The notes: a model not told the origin generated them from the letters alone. A DNA stretch of 64,000 nucleotides from G038396625 sp038396625 (GCA_038396625.1 CP121688.1:992001-1056000); one strand, 5' to 3'. Shown: positions 1 to 7,687, numbered from the stretch's first letter. Program-made: numbers and translations.

Positions 1-651
1 ATGTACTATATTATTGCTTTTAATTTTGATTATTATTTAAAAAATCCAAAGGCAGTATTCTTCATACGAGAAGGTGGTTTATCTATACAAGGTGCATTGA
101 TAGGAGGCGTACTATTTGCAGTATGGTATACAAAGAAAAATAATATTTCTTTTTGGAAAGCTGCTGATGCCTTTGCTCCAGGGATCATTATAGGTCAAGC
201 TATTGGAAGGATAGGCTGTGATGTATTTGGAATTCCAATGAAGCGTATCTATCCATGGGGAATAACAATCAATAGCCAAGTACTGCATCCAGCACAATTA
301 TATGAAGTATTTTTAGACTTAATGTTGTTTACCTACCTATGGAAAAAAAGAGGTAGAGTAAAATATGATGGACAGTTATTTATACAGTATATCATTGGAT
401 TTTCTATAATTAGAGGGCTTGTTGAGTTTTTTAGAGCAAATCCTATTGTGGCTGGATCGTTTACCATTGCACATGTTACGAGTTTCATCATTATAGGTGT
501 AACAATGCTTATAGCTAGGTTTATAAAGAATAAACAAGAAATGAGACAGACATATGTAGCAAATGACACAGTGACTGTAGGAATTGCCGAATATGTATTT
601 ATTTTCATGATAGGAATAGTGGGTGCTTTCGTTTATTATGCTATCCATTAA
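1..651 (+). CDS. lgt: Prolipoprotein diacylglyceryl transferase-like membrane protein (5' end cut by window)
   Basis: Lgt transfers diacylglycerol from phosphatidylglycerol to the lipobox cysteine of prolipoproteins in the cytoplasmic membrane. The window opens inside the gene: the first ATG aligns with an internal YYIIFNFDYY stretch of Lgt, and 216 codons remain of the usual 250-280. Several hydrophobic helices are visible, with Lgt landmarks GGLSIQGALIGG, IGRIG, LHPAQLYE and RGLVEFFR. Two signature positions are odd. The usual GGLSIHGG histidine is Gln here, and the usual GRxGNFxNxExxG signature reads GRIGCDVFGIP. It may therefore be an Lgt paralogue rather than the housekeeping enzyme. It is followed 18 bp later by a NusG-II protein, suggesting one operon with the next three genes. 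Confidence 0.8.
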   Translation: MYYIIAFNFDYYLKNPKAVFFIREGGLSIQGALIGGVLFAVWYTKKNNISFWKAADAFAPGIIIGQAIGRIGCDVFGIPMKRIYPWGITINSQVLHPAQLYEVFLDLMLFTYLWKKRGRVKYDGQLFIQYIIGFSIIRGLVEFFRANPIVAGSFTIAHVTSFIIIGVTMLIARFIKNKQEMRQTYVANDTVTVGIAEYVFIFMIGIVGAFVYYAIH

Positions 652-669
652 CCTGTAAGGAGGGAGAGT

Positions 670-1056
670 ATGACGGGATGGGATAAAGTGCTCATTATTT
701 TAATACTGATTGTAAGCATAGCAGGAATAGTATTTGTGACAGTTGCAGGTGCTAACATGGATCAAAAATATATTGTTATTCGGGTAAACAATGCAATTGT
801 AAAGAAAATATCTATTGAAAAAGATAGTCAGAACAAAATTTATGATTTTCAATTTAATCATCATACTGGATATGTGGAAGTAAATGATGGCGCTGTTAGA
901 ATGGTAAAAATGGATAAAAATATTTGTCCTCGCAGTATATGTTCAGATACAGGTTGGATTGATAAAAAATACCAAAGCATCGTTTGTTTACCAAATAAAA
1001 TCATGGTCACCTTTGAAGAAAATTCAGAAGAAGGGTTAGACATTATATCATATTAG
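670..1056 (+). CDS. NusG domain II-containing membrane-anchored protein
   Basis: A 128-residue protein with one N-terminal transmembrane helix (about residues 6-28) and an extracytoplasmic domain. The C-terminal motif CPRSICSDTGWI (about residues 86-97), followed by VCLPNK, is typical of the NusG_II (DUF1312-like) family, whose two spaced cysteines are conserved. An AAGGAGG ribosome binding site lies 7 nt before the ATG. It sits between the Lgt paralogue and a small membrane protein, apparently cotranscribed. NusG_II proteins often lie near redox or lipoprotein genes, but their biochemical role is unknown, so only the family is claimed. Confidence 0.8.
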   Translation: MTGWDKVLIILILIVSIAGIVFVTVAGANMDQKYIVIRVNNAIVKKISIEKDSQNKIYDFQFNHHTGYVEVNDGAVRMVKMDKNICPRSICSDTGWIDKKYQSIVCLPNKIMVTFEENSEEGLDIISY

Positions 1057-1067
1057 GAGGAGATAGA

Positions 1068-1334
1068 ATGATTGATTTGAACAAAAAAAATAAAGAATGT
1101 CAGCAAAATAATGATAAAAGACAGAAGGGATTTATGAAGCATGGATTGTTGATGATGTTATGCTGTTTATTACCGATTGTTGTTATAGCAGGATTACCTC
1201 TATTTGGTATCAAAGGAGGTATACTGTCCTCACTTGCATTCTTATTATGTCCCTTGATGCATGTAGGGATGATATTCATGATGAGAAAATCAGGTGGGAA
1301 TGGATCTTGTCATGACAATAAAAAGAATAATTAA
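1068..1334 (+). CDS. Small two-helix membrane protein (DUF2933-like)
   Basis: An 88-residue protein: a charged, Lys/Asn-rich N-terminus, then two hydrophobic segments (about 24-45 and 48-70) containing MKHGLLMMLCCLLPI and LLCPLMHVGMIFMM, then a short hydrophilic tail. The HGLLMxLCCL pattern and length resemble the DUF2933 family of small membrane proteins. A strong AGGAGG site overlaps the gap left by the previous gene, 11 bp upstream, so translation follows from the same transcript. Function unknown. Paired Cys and Met/His residues in the helices recall the other small Cys/Met-rich proteins nearby. Confidence 0.65.
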   Translation: MIDLNKKNKECQQNNDKRQKGFMKHGLLMMLCCLLPIVVIAGLPLFGIKGGILSSLAFLLCPLMHVGMIFMMRKSGGNGSCHDNKKNN

Positions 1335-1356
1335 TTAGATAGTGAGGGAATAAGAA

Positions 1357-2184
1357 ATGAGCTTACAAGAGAAATTAGAAAATTTAAAACAAAGTATAAG
1401 CGCTTTAGGGAGTATGGCAATTGCTTTTTCAGGTGGCGTAGATAGTACATTTTTATTAAAAATAGCTTATGAGATATTAGGAGATCAAGTAATTGCAGTC
1501 ACTGCTACATCATCAACTTACCCTCAGCGAGAATTAAAAGAGGCTGAAAGATACGCCAAAGAAATAGGGGTAAAACACATTGTAATCGAATCAGAGGAAT
1601 TAGAGATAGAAGGATTTTCACAAAATCCAATAGATAGATGCTACTACTGTAAAAATGAGCTTTTTTCAAAAATAAAAGAAGTAGCAAATCAGCATGGTAT
1701 AAAATACGTGGTAGATGGGTCAAATTTTGATGACATAGGGGATTTTAGACCAGGGATGAGGGCTGCAAAAGAATTAAATGTAGTAAGTCCTTTAAAAGAA
1801 GCAGAACTAACAAAGGATGATATTCGTACATTATCACGACAAAAGAATATACCTACATGGAATAAGCCTAGCTTTGCATGTCTATCTTCTAGATTTCCTT
1901 ATGGAAATGAGATTACCCAAGAAAAATTAAAAATGGTAGAATTGGCGGAACAATATTTATTAGATAAGGGATTTCGTCAAGTAAGGGTAAGGCATCATGG
2001 AGAGATTGCTAGAATAGAAATCTCACAAGAGGAGAGAGAGAAATTCTTTAGTGTTCAAATGATGGATCAGATAGGACAAACCTTTAAAGATATAGGATTT
2101 GCCTATGTTACATTAGATCTATTAGGATATCGAACTGGAAGCATGAATGAAGTCTTGCGTGAAAGGGATAAAAATATAATCTAA
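1357..2184 (+). CDS. larE: ATP-dependent sulfur transferase LarE (nickel-pincer cofactor biosynthesis)
   Basis: LarE converts the carboxylates of pyridine dicarboxylate mononucleotide to thiocarboxylates while making the nickel-pincer nucleotide of lactate racemase-type enzymes. At 275 residues it is full length. It has the PP-loop ATP-binding motif SGGVDS at 25-30, then DRCYYCKNELF with C95 and C98, then PSFACLSSRFPYG with C175. The third cysteine corresponds to the sulfur-donor Cys of sacrificial LarE. A CxxC plus a third Cys is the arrangement reported for [4Fe-4S] cluster-type LarE, so this copy may be the catalytic rather than the self-sacrificing form (inference). No larA, larB or larC is seen in the window. 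It is the last gene of the lgt-containing cluster. Confidence 0.9.
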   Translation: MSLQEKLENLKQSISALGSMAIAFSGGVDSTFLLKIAYEILGDQVIAVTATSSTYPQRELKEAERYAKEIGVKHIVIESEELEIEGFSQNPIDRCYYCKNELFSKIKEVANQHGIKYVVDGSNFDDIGDFRPGMRAAKELNVVSPLKEAELTKDDIRTLSRQKNIPTWNKPSFACLSSRFPYGNEITQEKLKMVELAEQYLLDKGFRQVRVRHHGEIARIEISQEEREKFFSVQMMDQIGQTFKDIGFAYVTLDLLGYRTGSMNEVLRERDKNII

Positions 2185-2560
2185 AAGACTTTACAGCAAA
2201 TACTGAATTATCAATACCCTAAGCCGCAATAGGGATAAAGGAAAAAGGAGATTAAAAGGTTCGGATAGAGGATGTCAGAGCCTTTTGATTTCAAATCTAT
2301 AAATGTGTCTTTTAGCACAGCAAGTGGATGATTTCACACAAAGATAAATAAATTTTGCGTTATTACTAGATAAAGAGTAAAAAGCATGCATCCTCATAAT
2401 TTCTACACAATCTTTTTATATAATGCTATTAAAACAAATCGATAAGTAGGGCATGCATGGTGGAATGATGAGGATGAAAGATTGGAATACTAATAATACA
2501 TGACATGGACAACTAGAAAAAGCCAATCTCATCACGAAAAATAGAGAGGAGAGATAAATA
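2185..2560. other. Intergenic stretch without a recognisable gene
   Basis: About 375 bp, AT-rich. A weak inverted repeat (AAAAGGTTC near 2255 against GAGCCTTTT near 2278) could end the larE transcript. Two copies of a GCATGCAT word occur near 2385 and 2452. I see no open reading frame with a ribosome binding site and no clear promoter. Confidence 0.5.
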
Positions 2561-2788
2561 ATGCATATGTTTGGTTATGGATATGGAGGATGGGGAATAG
2601 GAATGTTTTTGATGATGATATTCTGTGTAGCCATTATCGTTGGTGTAATTCTATTGATTATGAAAATGATAAAGGGAGATGATAGTAGCAGAGGCCATGC
2701 TTTTACCCTATTAGACGAAAAATTTGCTAATGGAGAAATTAGTGAAGCTGAATATATCCAGAAGAAAAAGATTATGAAGAAAAAATAG
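2561..2788 (+). CDS. SHOCT domain-containing small membrane protein
   Basis: A 75-residue protein: Gly/Tyr-rich N-terminus (MHMFGYGYGGWGIG), one transmembrane helix (about 14-37), and a C-terminal SHOCT module (about 47-72) with LLDEKFANGEISEAEYIQKK. SHOCT motifs are short helical pairs usually attached to membrane or secreted proteins and probably mediate oligomerisation. An AGGAGAG ribosome binding site lies 8 nt before the ATG. A hairpin terminator begins at its stop codon, so it is probably monocistronic. Function unknown. Confidence 0.8.
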   Translation: MHMFGYGYGGWGIGMFLMMIFCVAIIVGVILLIMKMIKGDDSSRGHAFTLLDEKFANGEISEAEYIQKKKIMKKK

Positions 2789-2812
2789 CTAGTGATGCTA
2801 CTAGCTTTTTTT
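2787..2812 (+). terminator. Rho-independent terminator of the SHOCT gene
   Basis: Perfect 7-bp stem AGCTAGT/ACTAGCT with loop GATGCT, followed directly by seven T. The stem overlaps the stop codon of the upstream gene. Confidence 0.8.
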
Positions 2813-2840
2813 ATAGTCATAAAACATTAAAATCAATATC

Positions 2841-2856
2841 TGGCATAAAAATTGCG
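2841..2856 (+). promoter_or_regulatory. Candidate sigma-54 (-24/-12) promoter
   Basis: TGGCATAAAAATTGCG matches TGGCAY-N5-TTGCW except for the last base. It is the weakest of four such elements between 2.8 and 9.5 kb. Its predicted start (about 2867) is only a few bases before the TTG start of the next reading frame, so what it expresses is unclear. Confidence 0.5.
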
Positions 2857-2870
2857 TTGAATATACTAGA

Positions 2871-3119
2871 TTGAAAAAAGAGAGAAAAACGTATAGCGAT
2901 CTTAAAGTTGAATCTAAATACAATACTTATTTATTGAAAGGAATTCCACCTGGGCCCATAGCTTCACCAGGGAAAGCTTCTATTGAAGCTGTACTTTATC
3001 CAGAGGACAATGAGTATTTCTATTATGTCTTGGGAGAAAAAGGGCATGTATTTAGTAAAACGTATAAGGGACATTTGCAAAATGTGAAGAAGTATAAAGA
3101 TGATAAAACCCCCAAGTAA
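2871..3119 (+). pseudogene. MltG (YceG-like) C-terminal fragment
   Basis: Eighty-two codons that match only the C-terminal end of MltG, the membrane endolytic transglycosylase of peptidoglycan synthesis. The run YNTYLLKGIPPGPIASPG followed by SIEAVLYPED, GHVFSKTYKGH and a terminal VKKY is the classic MltG tail. The membrane anchor, LysM-like region and the catalytic Glu region are all absent. The only start is TTG at 2871, without a recognisable ribosome binding site. Most likely a relic, although an orphan substrate-binding domain expressed from the sigma-54-like element just upstream cannot be excluded. Confidence 0.65.
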
Positions 3120-3136
3120 ATTTGCTTGAGGGTTTT
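3105..3136 (+). terminator. Hairpin terminator after the MltG fragment
   Basis: Arms AAAACCCCCAAG and CTTGAGGGTTTT (one mismatch) around an 8-nt loop. The stem overlaps the stop codon at 3117-3119. The A/T ends would let it work on either strand. Confidence 0.7.
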
Positions 3137-3324
3137 GACATAAATGATTCTTCTAAATAGATGACTATTACTTATAAGGTATTATATATTGCTTCTTTAT
3201 AAGAATTTTAAGGTAGAAATGATTTCATTGTAGGAAATGATAAAGGAACTGTAGTATTTGCTACAATACATTTTATGAAATATAAAAGAAAAAGTAGTAG
3301 ATTTTAAAATCAAGGGGGAGTAAT

Positions 3325-5637
3325 ATGGCACATTTATCAACACAAAAGAAAATGAATGAAAATAGTAGCTTATATCTATATTTAGCAATGTTTTTCATAG
3401 GATTTTCATTATTTTTGTATGAAGTATTATTGACAAGGCTATTTTCTGTTATTTTAAGTGTAAATTTAGTATTTTTAGTGGTTTCTTTCGCGATTCTTGG
3501 TAGTGGTATTGGAGGGATATTAACATATAAAATACTAAGAACCAATAAGAAAGTAACACCAGGAACCTTATTGAAAAAATATTCCCTTTGGATACCCATA
3601 AGTATCTTATTATCTATCATTGGAATGTACTATCTTCCTTTTATACCACTTTATATACTTTACGTTTTTATAGGCACAATACCTTTCGTACTTGGGGGTA
3701 TTGTTATTTCAAGTATGTTTAAAAAAAACGCAAAAGGAAGCAGTAAATTATACCTTATGGACTTAATAGGGTCAGCATTAGGGAGTTTAGCGGTTATACA
3801 ACTAATGAATAAATTTGGATTTATGCGAAGTGTTTTAGCGGTATGTATGATGTCTCTATTTGCTGCAATGTTAATTTACCACTACTATAAAGAAAATAAA
3901 AAAATGATAACTTTAGGAGTTTGTTTAGTATTTTTGGCAGGTGCTTTTATACAAGGCACTACAGTAAAGAAAATAGAAAAAGGTTTTAGTGCATATTATA
4001 CAAGTCCAAATACAGTAATTAATTATTTGCAAAAATCGAAAGAAAAGTCTGTGGGAATCTCTTTTACAAAATGGGATGCTATTTCTAGAACGGATGTTAT
4101 TGAGACGATTAATGAAGATGAGAAAATTATTGTTACGGATGGCGGAGCATCTGCACCTATTATCAGATTCGATGGAGATCTGAAATCTATACAGTATCTT
4201 AAAAAGTCGGTAAACTATATTCCTTTTGCATTTGGAAATAATGAGCATACATTAGTAATTGGTTCTGGTGGAGGAAAGGATGTATTGTTTGCCTTATTAG
4301 GCGAGAGTAAAAATATAGATGCAGTAGAGATTAATACTTCTACGATTGAAGCTGTGAACAATTTCAAGGAATTTAGTGGAGATATTTATAACAGACCTGA
4401 AGTGCAAATATACAATGAAGACGGCAGAAATTTCATTGAAAATACAAATAAAAAATATGATAATATATACCTCTCTATGGTAATGACTAATGCTGTAGAA
4501 AATACCATGTATTCATTATCAGAAAGCTATATATATACTTATGAAGCGGTTGAAGAATACTTTAATCATTTAAAAGAAAATGGAAAGCTAAGCTTTATGA
4601 TGCATAATAGCCTAGATCTATCAAAAATTGTAAACACGGGAATAGAAATATTGTTAGATAAAGGAGTAAAGGAAGAAAATATTACAGATTATTTTGTTAT
4701 TGTAAATGGTGTAGACAATGAACATAAAAATATGCATAAAAACACTGTCAGTATGCCTTTAGTTATTTTTAAAAATACGCCCTTTATAGAAGCGGAAATT
4801 AATAAAATCAAGGACACTGCAACCTCTCAAAATAGAGAAATGCTTCATTATCCAGGTAATGAAGAAAAATTATATAAGTTGATAAAAGATAAAGAAATAA
4901 CTTATGAAGAATTATTAAATAAAGTTCAGTTTAATGCAAAACCAATTCGAGATAATAGTCCCTTCTTTTACAATTATAGAAAAACGTTACCTATGGAGAT
5001 GAAATATGTATTTTTAGGAATACTATTAGTTTGGCTCTTAATAAGAAAAAAATATGTAGATAGAAAAGCGTATAAACAACCTGCTAAGTATTTTATAGGG
5101 TTAGGAATCGCTTATATGTTTGTGGAAATTCCAATGATTCAAAAGATGATATTGTATTTTGGGAATCCATCTTTGGCATTTAGTGTGATGTTATTTAGTA
5201 TTTTAGTAAGTAGCGGCATTGGAAGTGGATTAAGTGGAAATAAAAAGGTTAGAAGTTTTACAGAAAGTTCTCCATCCTACCTGTTACTTACAGCCATTAG
5301 CATTGTAATAATACAGCTTAATATGAGTAAGATTATGAGTATGACAAGTGATTTTGATTTAGTACAAAAAATAATTACTGGATCATTAACAGTACTTCCT
5401 ATGGGTGTATTGATGGGAATTCCTTTCCCAACTGGCATAGAGAAATTAAGGGGAATTACAAAAAATGAAGATATGATTCCACTTATGTGGGGAATTAATG
5501 GAATTTTTTCAGTATTAGGGTCTGTACTGGCAATTATGCTATCCATGAAATTTGGTTTTAATATGACAATTTACATGGGTGCAATGGTATATCTGTTGTT
5601 GTATGTTGTGAATCCGTTTAAAAATAGAGAAGATTGA
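3325..5637 (+). CDS. Membrane-embedded spermidine synthase-like protein
   Basis: A 770-residue protein in three parts: about six N-terminal transmembrane helices (15-215), a cytoplasmic Rossmann domain of the spermidine synthase/class I methyltransferase fold (about 260-470), and six or more C-terminal helices (about 555-765). The nucleotide-binding motif GSGGGKD lies at 313-319 and the acidic strand-2 end AVEIN at 333-337, with YNEDGRNFIE following. These match SpeE-type domains. Full-length fusions of this kind are widespread in bacteria but their substrate is unknown, and no SpeD decarboxylase gene is nearby. An AAGGGGGAG site precedes the ATG. A strong bidirectional terminator separates it from the convergent RseC gene. 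Confidence 0.75.
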   Translation: MAHLSTQKKMNENSSLYLYLAMFFIGFSLFLYEVLLTRLFSVILSVNLVFLVVSFAILGSGIGGILTYKILRTNKKVTPGTLLKKYSLWIPISILLSIIGMYYLPFIPLYILYVFIGTIPFVLGGIVISSMFKKNAKGSSKLYLMDLIGSALGSLAVIQLMNKFGFMRSVLAVCMMSLFAAMLIYHYYKENKKMITLGVCLVFLAGAFIQGTTVKKIEKGFSAYYTSPNTVINYLQKSKEKSVGISFTKWDAISRTDVIETINEDEKIIVTDGGASAPIIRFDGDLKSIQYLKKSVNYIPFAFGNNEHTLVIGSGGGKDVLFALLGESKNIDAVEINTSTIEAVNNFKEFSGDIYNRPEVQIYNEDGRNFIENTNKKYDNIYLSMVMTNAVENTMYSLSESYIYTYEAVEEYFNHLKENGKLSFMMHNSLDLSKIVNTGIEILLDKGVKEENITDYFVIVNGVDNEHKNMHKNTVSMPLVIFKNTPFIEAEINKIKDTATSQNREMLHYPGNEEKLYKLIKDKEITYEELLNKVQFNAKPIRDNSPFFYNYRKTLPMEMKYVFLGILLVWLLIRKKYVDRKAYKQPAKYFIGLGIAYMFVEIPMIQKMILYFGNPSLAFSVMLFSILVSSGIGSGLSGNKKVRSFTESSPSYLLLTAISIVIIQLNMSKIMSMTSDFDLVQKIITGSLTVLPMGVLMGIPFPTGIEKLRGITKNEDMIPLMWGINGIFSVLGSVLAIMLSMKFGFNMTIYMGAMVYLLLYVVNPFKNRED

Positions 5638-5738
5638 TAGAGTGGAAGAGAATATAGTAGGGGATGATCAGTAAAAAGGAATGAATGATAAATCCATAAA
5701 ATATAGTCGAAAATAAGAAATAATCTATACAATCATAT

Positions 5739-5800
5739 AAAAAGTGAAGGTCATGTAGGATTAGAAGAATGAAAAACGATTCTACAGGATCTTCACTTTT
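5739..5800. terminator. Bidirectional terminator between convergent genes
   Basis: Long interrupted hairpin: AAAAGTGAAG at 5740-5749 pairs with CTTCACTTTT at 5791-5800, with inner TGTAG/CTACA pairing. A/T-rich ends serve both the plus-strand SpeE-like gene and the minus-strand RseC gene. Confidence 0.75.
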
Positions 5801-5822
5801 GAAATTTGGATAAAATATAGCA

Positions 5823-6248
5823 CTACAAAATTTTAATCATTTCATATTGAATGATTCCTCTTGATTGATAAATTCGATCAAAAATTTTTACAATACCATA
5901 GGATAGGGTCATGAAAATTACCCCTAATAAAAAACTAAAGAGTTCTGCAGCGAAAGCAAGTCCTAATAATGGATGGAGATAAGAACCCGATACAATTCCA
6001 ACAATGAGCATGAATAGAGGAACGATATAAGCTAAGAAAGCTGCTTTCATCACTGTTTTGGTTTCTACTTTTATCTTTACAAATTGGCTAGGAACTGCAC
6101 CTAATGTATTCTCTACGTCGATATATAAACCTGTCTTGCTACATCCTCCTTTGCAACTGCTACATTTTTCTCCACAGGCGCTTGTGCGTAACATTTCGAT
6201 TTTTGCAATAGAACCACTAATATGAACGACTCTTCCTATTTTCTCCAT
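5823..6248 (-). CDS. rseC: SoxR-reducing system RseC/MucC family membrane protein
   Basis: RseC-family proteins are inner-membrane partners of Rnf-type electron transport and of SoxR reduction. The protein has an N-terminal beta-rich domain (GRVVHISGSIAKIEMLRTSACG), a four-cysteine motif CGEKCSSCKGGC, and two transmembrane helices in the C-terminal half (about 70-90 and 95-118), which is the family layout. I chose the ATG at 6248, which has AAGGAG 8 nt upstream. A GTG at 6257 lies inside that ribosome binding site. No Rnf genes are in the window. The gene is divergent from the small-protein operon that begins at 6406. Confidence 0.8.
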   Translation of the reverse strand: MEKIGRVVHISGSIAKIEMLRTSACGEKCSSCKGGCSKTGLYIDVENTLGAVPSQFVKIKVETKTVMKAAFLAYIVPLFMLIVGIVSGSYLHPLLGLAFAAELFSFLLGVIFMTLSYGIVKIFDRIYQSRGIIQYEMIKIL

Positions 6249-6329
6249 AATCATCACTCCTTCTGCTATACGTATATATGCAAAAATAATGCCAAAGCAT
6301 TTGGTTTTTTAAAAGCATATCGTTAGAGT

Positions 6330-6345
6330 TGGCATTAAACTTGCA
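6330..6345 (+). promoter_or_regulatory. Sigma-54 (-24/-12) promoter for the small-protein operon
   Basis: TGGCATTAAACTTGCA: GG at -24 and GC at -12 with correct 5-bp spacing and a T after GGCA. The predicted start is about 6357, 49 bp before the ATG at 6406. A small hairpin, CCAAA-GCA-TTTGG plus T run (6292-6310), lies just upstream. Confidence 0.75.
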
Positions 6346-6405
6346 TTAAATACAAGTGAGTTATAAATAAGGTAAATAACATTTTTCAAAAGGAGATGGT
6401 ATCCT

Positions 6406-6501
6406 ATGAGTAAATTTAGGCACATTGTGGTTTCATCAACGATTTTCTTTGTAACAATGAGTATTACGATAGGTGTTTATAGCATAAACAAATTGCTTTA
6501 A
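6406..6501 (+). CDS. 31-residue single-helix membrane peptide
   Basis: Begins at ATG 6406 with AAGGAG about 10 nt upstream. The product MSKFRHIVVSSTIFFVTM... has two basic residues and then one hydrophobic helix to the C-terminus. It is the first reading frame after the sigma-54 element and is followed at 62 bp by another small membrane protein. No family recognised. It could be a membrane-inserted regulatory peptide or a leader. Its ribosome binding site and position argue that it is translated. Confidence 0.55.
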   Translation: MSKFRHIVVSSTIFFVTMSITIGVYSINKLL

Positions 6502-6563
6502 TCAAAATAAATCTTAATAAAAAATGCATGAAATTTTATTGAAATATGAAAGGAGTGTTTTGG

Positions 6564-6770
6564 ATGATATGGATTCTTAGAATAGGCTATGTTATCTTAA
6601 TAGGATTTATAGTCTATCGTATGATTAAAAATGGAGGATGCTGTGGAGGACATAGCGCACATAAAGAAAATTGCTGTGATGGAAAAATGCATAAGAATAC
6701 AACTCCAAAGCAGGTTATTACAGAAGAAGAAAAAAGAAATTCAATTGATATTGAATACAAAACTGAGTAG
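6564..6770 (+). CDS. Small membrane protein with CCGGH/CC cysteine-rich tail
   Basis: Sixty-eight residues: one transmembrane helix (about 3-23), then a Gly/Cys/His cluster GGCCGGHSAHKENCCDG (about 25-41) and a polar tail. An ATG at 6546 overlaps the ribosome binding site AAAGGAG, so the start is placed at 6564, 8 nt downstream of it. The clustered Cys and His suggest metal or thiol chemistry close to the membrane (inference). The MGCCGGG protein at 9497, under another sigma-54 element, resembles it. It lies in the operon starting at 6406. Confidence 0.65.
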   Translation: MIWILRIGYVILIGFIVYRMIKNGGCCGGHSAHKENCCDGKMHKNTTPKQVITEEEKRNSIDIEYKTE

Positions 6771-6847
6771 GTTTGAGGGGATATGATGGAATGTGGCATA
6801 TCCTACAACGATTGTTTGAAAAGCTACAAATGAGAAAGGAGAGGCAA

Positions 6848-7141
6848 ATGATAAAAAAAATAATCATAGGAATATTAATTTGTATGCTTCTTCTTATCAC
6901 ATATTTTATAAGTAATAGATATCATGTTATTTACGACAGTGCATGTGGAGCAGGTGTAAATGGGCTTAAATTATTAGGAATTTATATAGGCATATTATCA
7001 CTTGTTTTAATAATCCTATGGATTAATAAGCGTAAAAGGTTCGATTATAGCTGTAAATTTTGTAAAGCTGGTCTCGATGAAAAATGGAAAACATGTCCTT
7101 ATTGTGGTTTTGAGTTGGAAAGGAATGAGAAGAAACCATGA
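6848..7141 (+). CDS. Two-helix membrane protein with C-terminal zinc ribbon
   Basis: Ninety-seven residues: a first transmembrane helix (about 3-22), a short external segment with a Cys, a second helix (about 42-62), then a cytoplasmic zinc ribbon CKFCKAGLDEKWKTCPYCG. The start at 6848 has AAAGGAG 6 nt upstream. An upstream ATG in frame (6791) has no such site. The stop codon overlaps the start of the next gene (ATGA), so the two are translationally coupled. The next product is also a zinc-ribbon protein. Function unknown. The pair could form a heteromeric membrane metal sensor (inference). Confidence 0.65.
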   Translation: MIKKIIIGILICMLLLITYFISNRYHVIYDSACGAGVNGLKLLGIYIGILSLVLIILWINKRKRFDYSCKFCKAGLDEKWKTCPYCGFELERNEKKP

Positions 7142-7383
7142 TGCTTACAATACTCATTATAACTGGTATATGCATATATTCTTTTACCCAATATGATCAT
7201 TCATGTGTATATGATGTAAATACAAACAATTGTTGTAATAGCTGTGGTTATTCATTAAAACAAGAGTATAATTATTGCCCAAACTGTAAAGAAAAACTCA
7301 AGAGAAAGTGCAAGAAATGTGGAAAGATGCTTGATATGAACTGGAGAAGATGTCCTTATTGTGAATCTATGGAAAATCTATAA
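7138..7383 (+). CDS. Double zinc-ribbon small membrane protein
   Basis: Eighty-one residues: a short hydrophobic N-terminus (MMLTILIITGICIYSF), then two CxxC pairs (CNSCG, CPNCK) and a second ribbon (CKKCG, CPYCE) toward the C-terminus. Eight zinc-ligand-type cysteines form two ribbons. It overlaps the previous gene by 4 nt, and its weak own ribosome binding site fits translational coupling. No enzyme domain is visible. Confidence 0.65.
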   Translation: MMLTILIITGICIYSFTQYDHSCVYDVNTNNCCNSCGYSLKQEYNYCPNCKEKLKRKCKKCGKMLDMNWRRCPYCESMENL

Positions 7384-7419
7384 ACGAGATGATTATAAAA
7401 TACAAGGGAGGAATATAAA

Positions 7420-7551
7420 ATGAAAAAGTGGTTTGAAAATTTTCTTAAAAAGTTGGGAGAAGCAAGTCAAAAAAACTTTGGATCAGAAAGATTAGATTGC
7501 TGTGATGTAAATAAGAAGTCGAATAGCTCTAAATCTACCCAATCTAAATAG
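7420..7551 (+). CDS. 43-residue basic peptide with LDCCD motif
   Basis: ATG at 7420 with GGGAGG 7 nt upstream. The product starts with an amphipathic basic helix (MKKWFENFLKKLGEASQKNF), then ERLDCCDV and a Ser/Lys-rich tail. A near-identical stretch lacking its start region is present at 47254-47369, so the gene has been duplicated. Function unknown. The vicinal cysteines fit the Cys-rich theme of this operon. Confidence 0.6.
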   Translation: MKKWFENFLKKLGEASQKNFGSERLDCCDVNKKSNSSKSTQSK

Positions 7552-7629
7552 ACATATCAAAATACAGAAAGATTAGAAAGTCAAAGAGAGTAGCAAACAT
7601 ACTGCTTAATAAAATTTTTGATTTAAGTT

Positions 7630-7645
7630 TGGCATAAATATTGCA
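7630..7645 (+). promoter_or_regulatory. Sigma-54 (-24/-12) promoter of the Met-rich secreted protein
   Basis: TGGCATAAATATTGCA matches TGGCAY-N5-TTGCA at 15 of 16 consensus-tolerated positions and is the best match in the window. The predicted start is near 7657, about 30 bp before the ATG at 7688. The duplicated copy at 47445-47460 reads TTCCATAAATATTGCA, so the -24 GG has been lost there. Confidence 0.8.
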
Positions 7646-7687
7646 AGATAAATTACTGTGCAAAAAATGATGAGGAGGAAATAAATA

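Noticed and set aside
6292..6310. CCAAA-GCA-TTTGG plus T run as a terminator
   Set aside because: It lies between divergent starts, where no plus-strand transcript arrives; it is noted only as a feature near the sigma-54 box.
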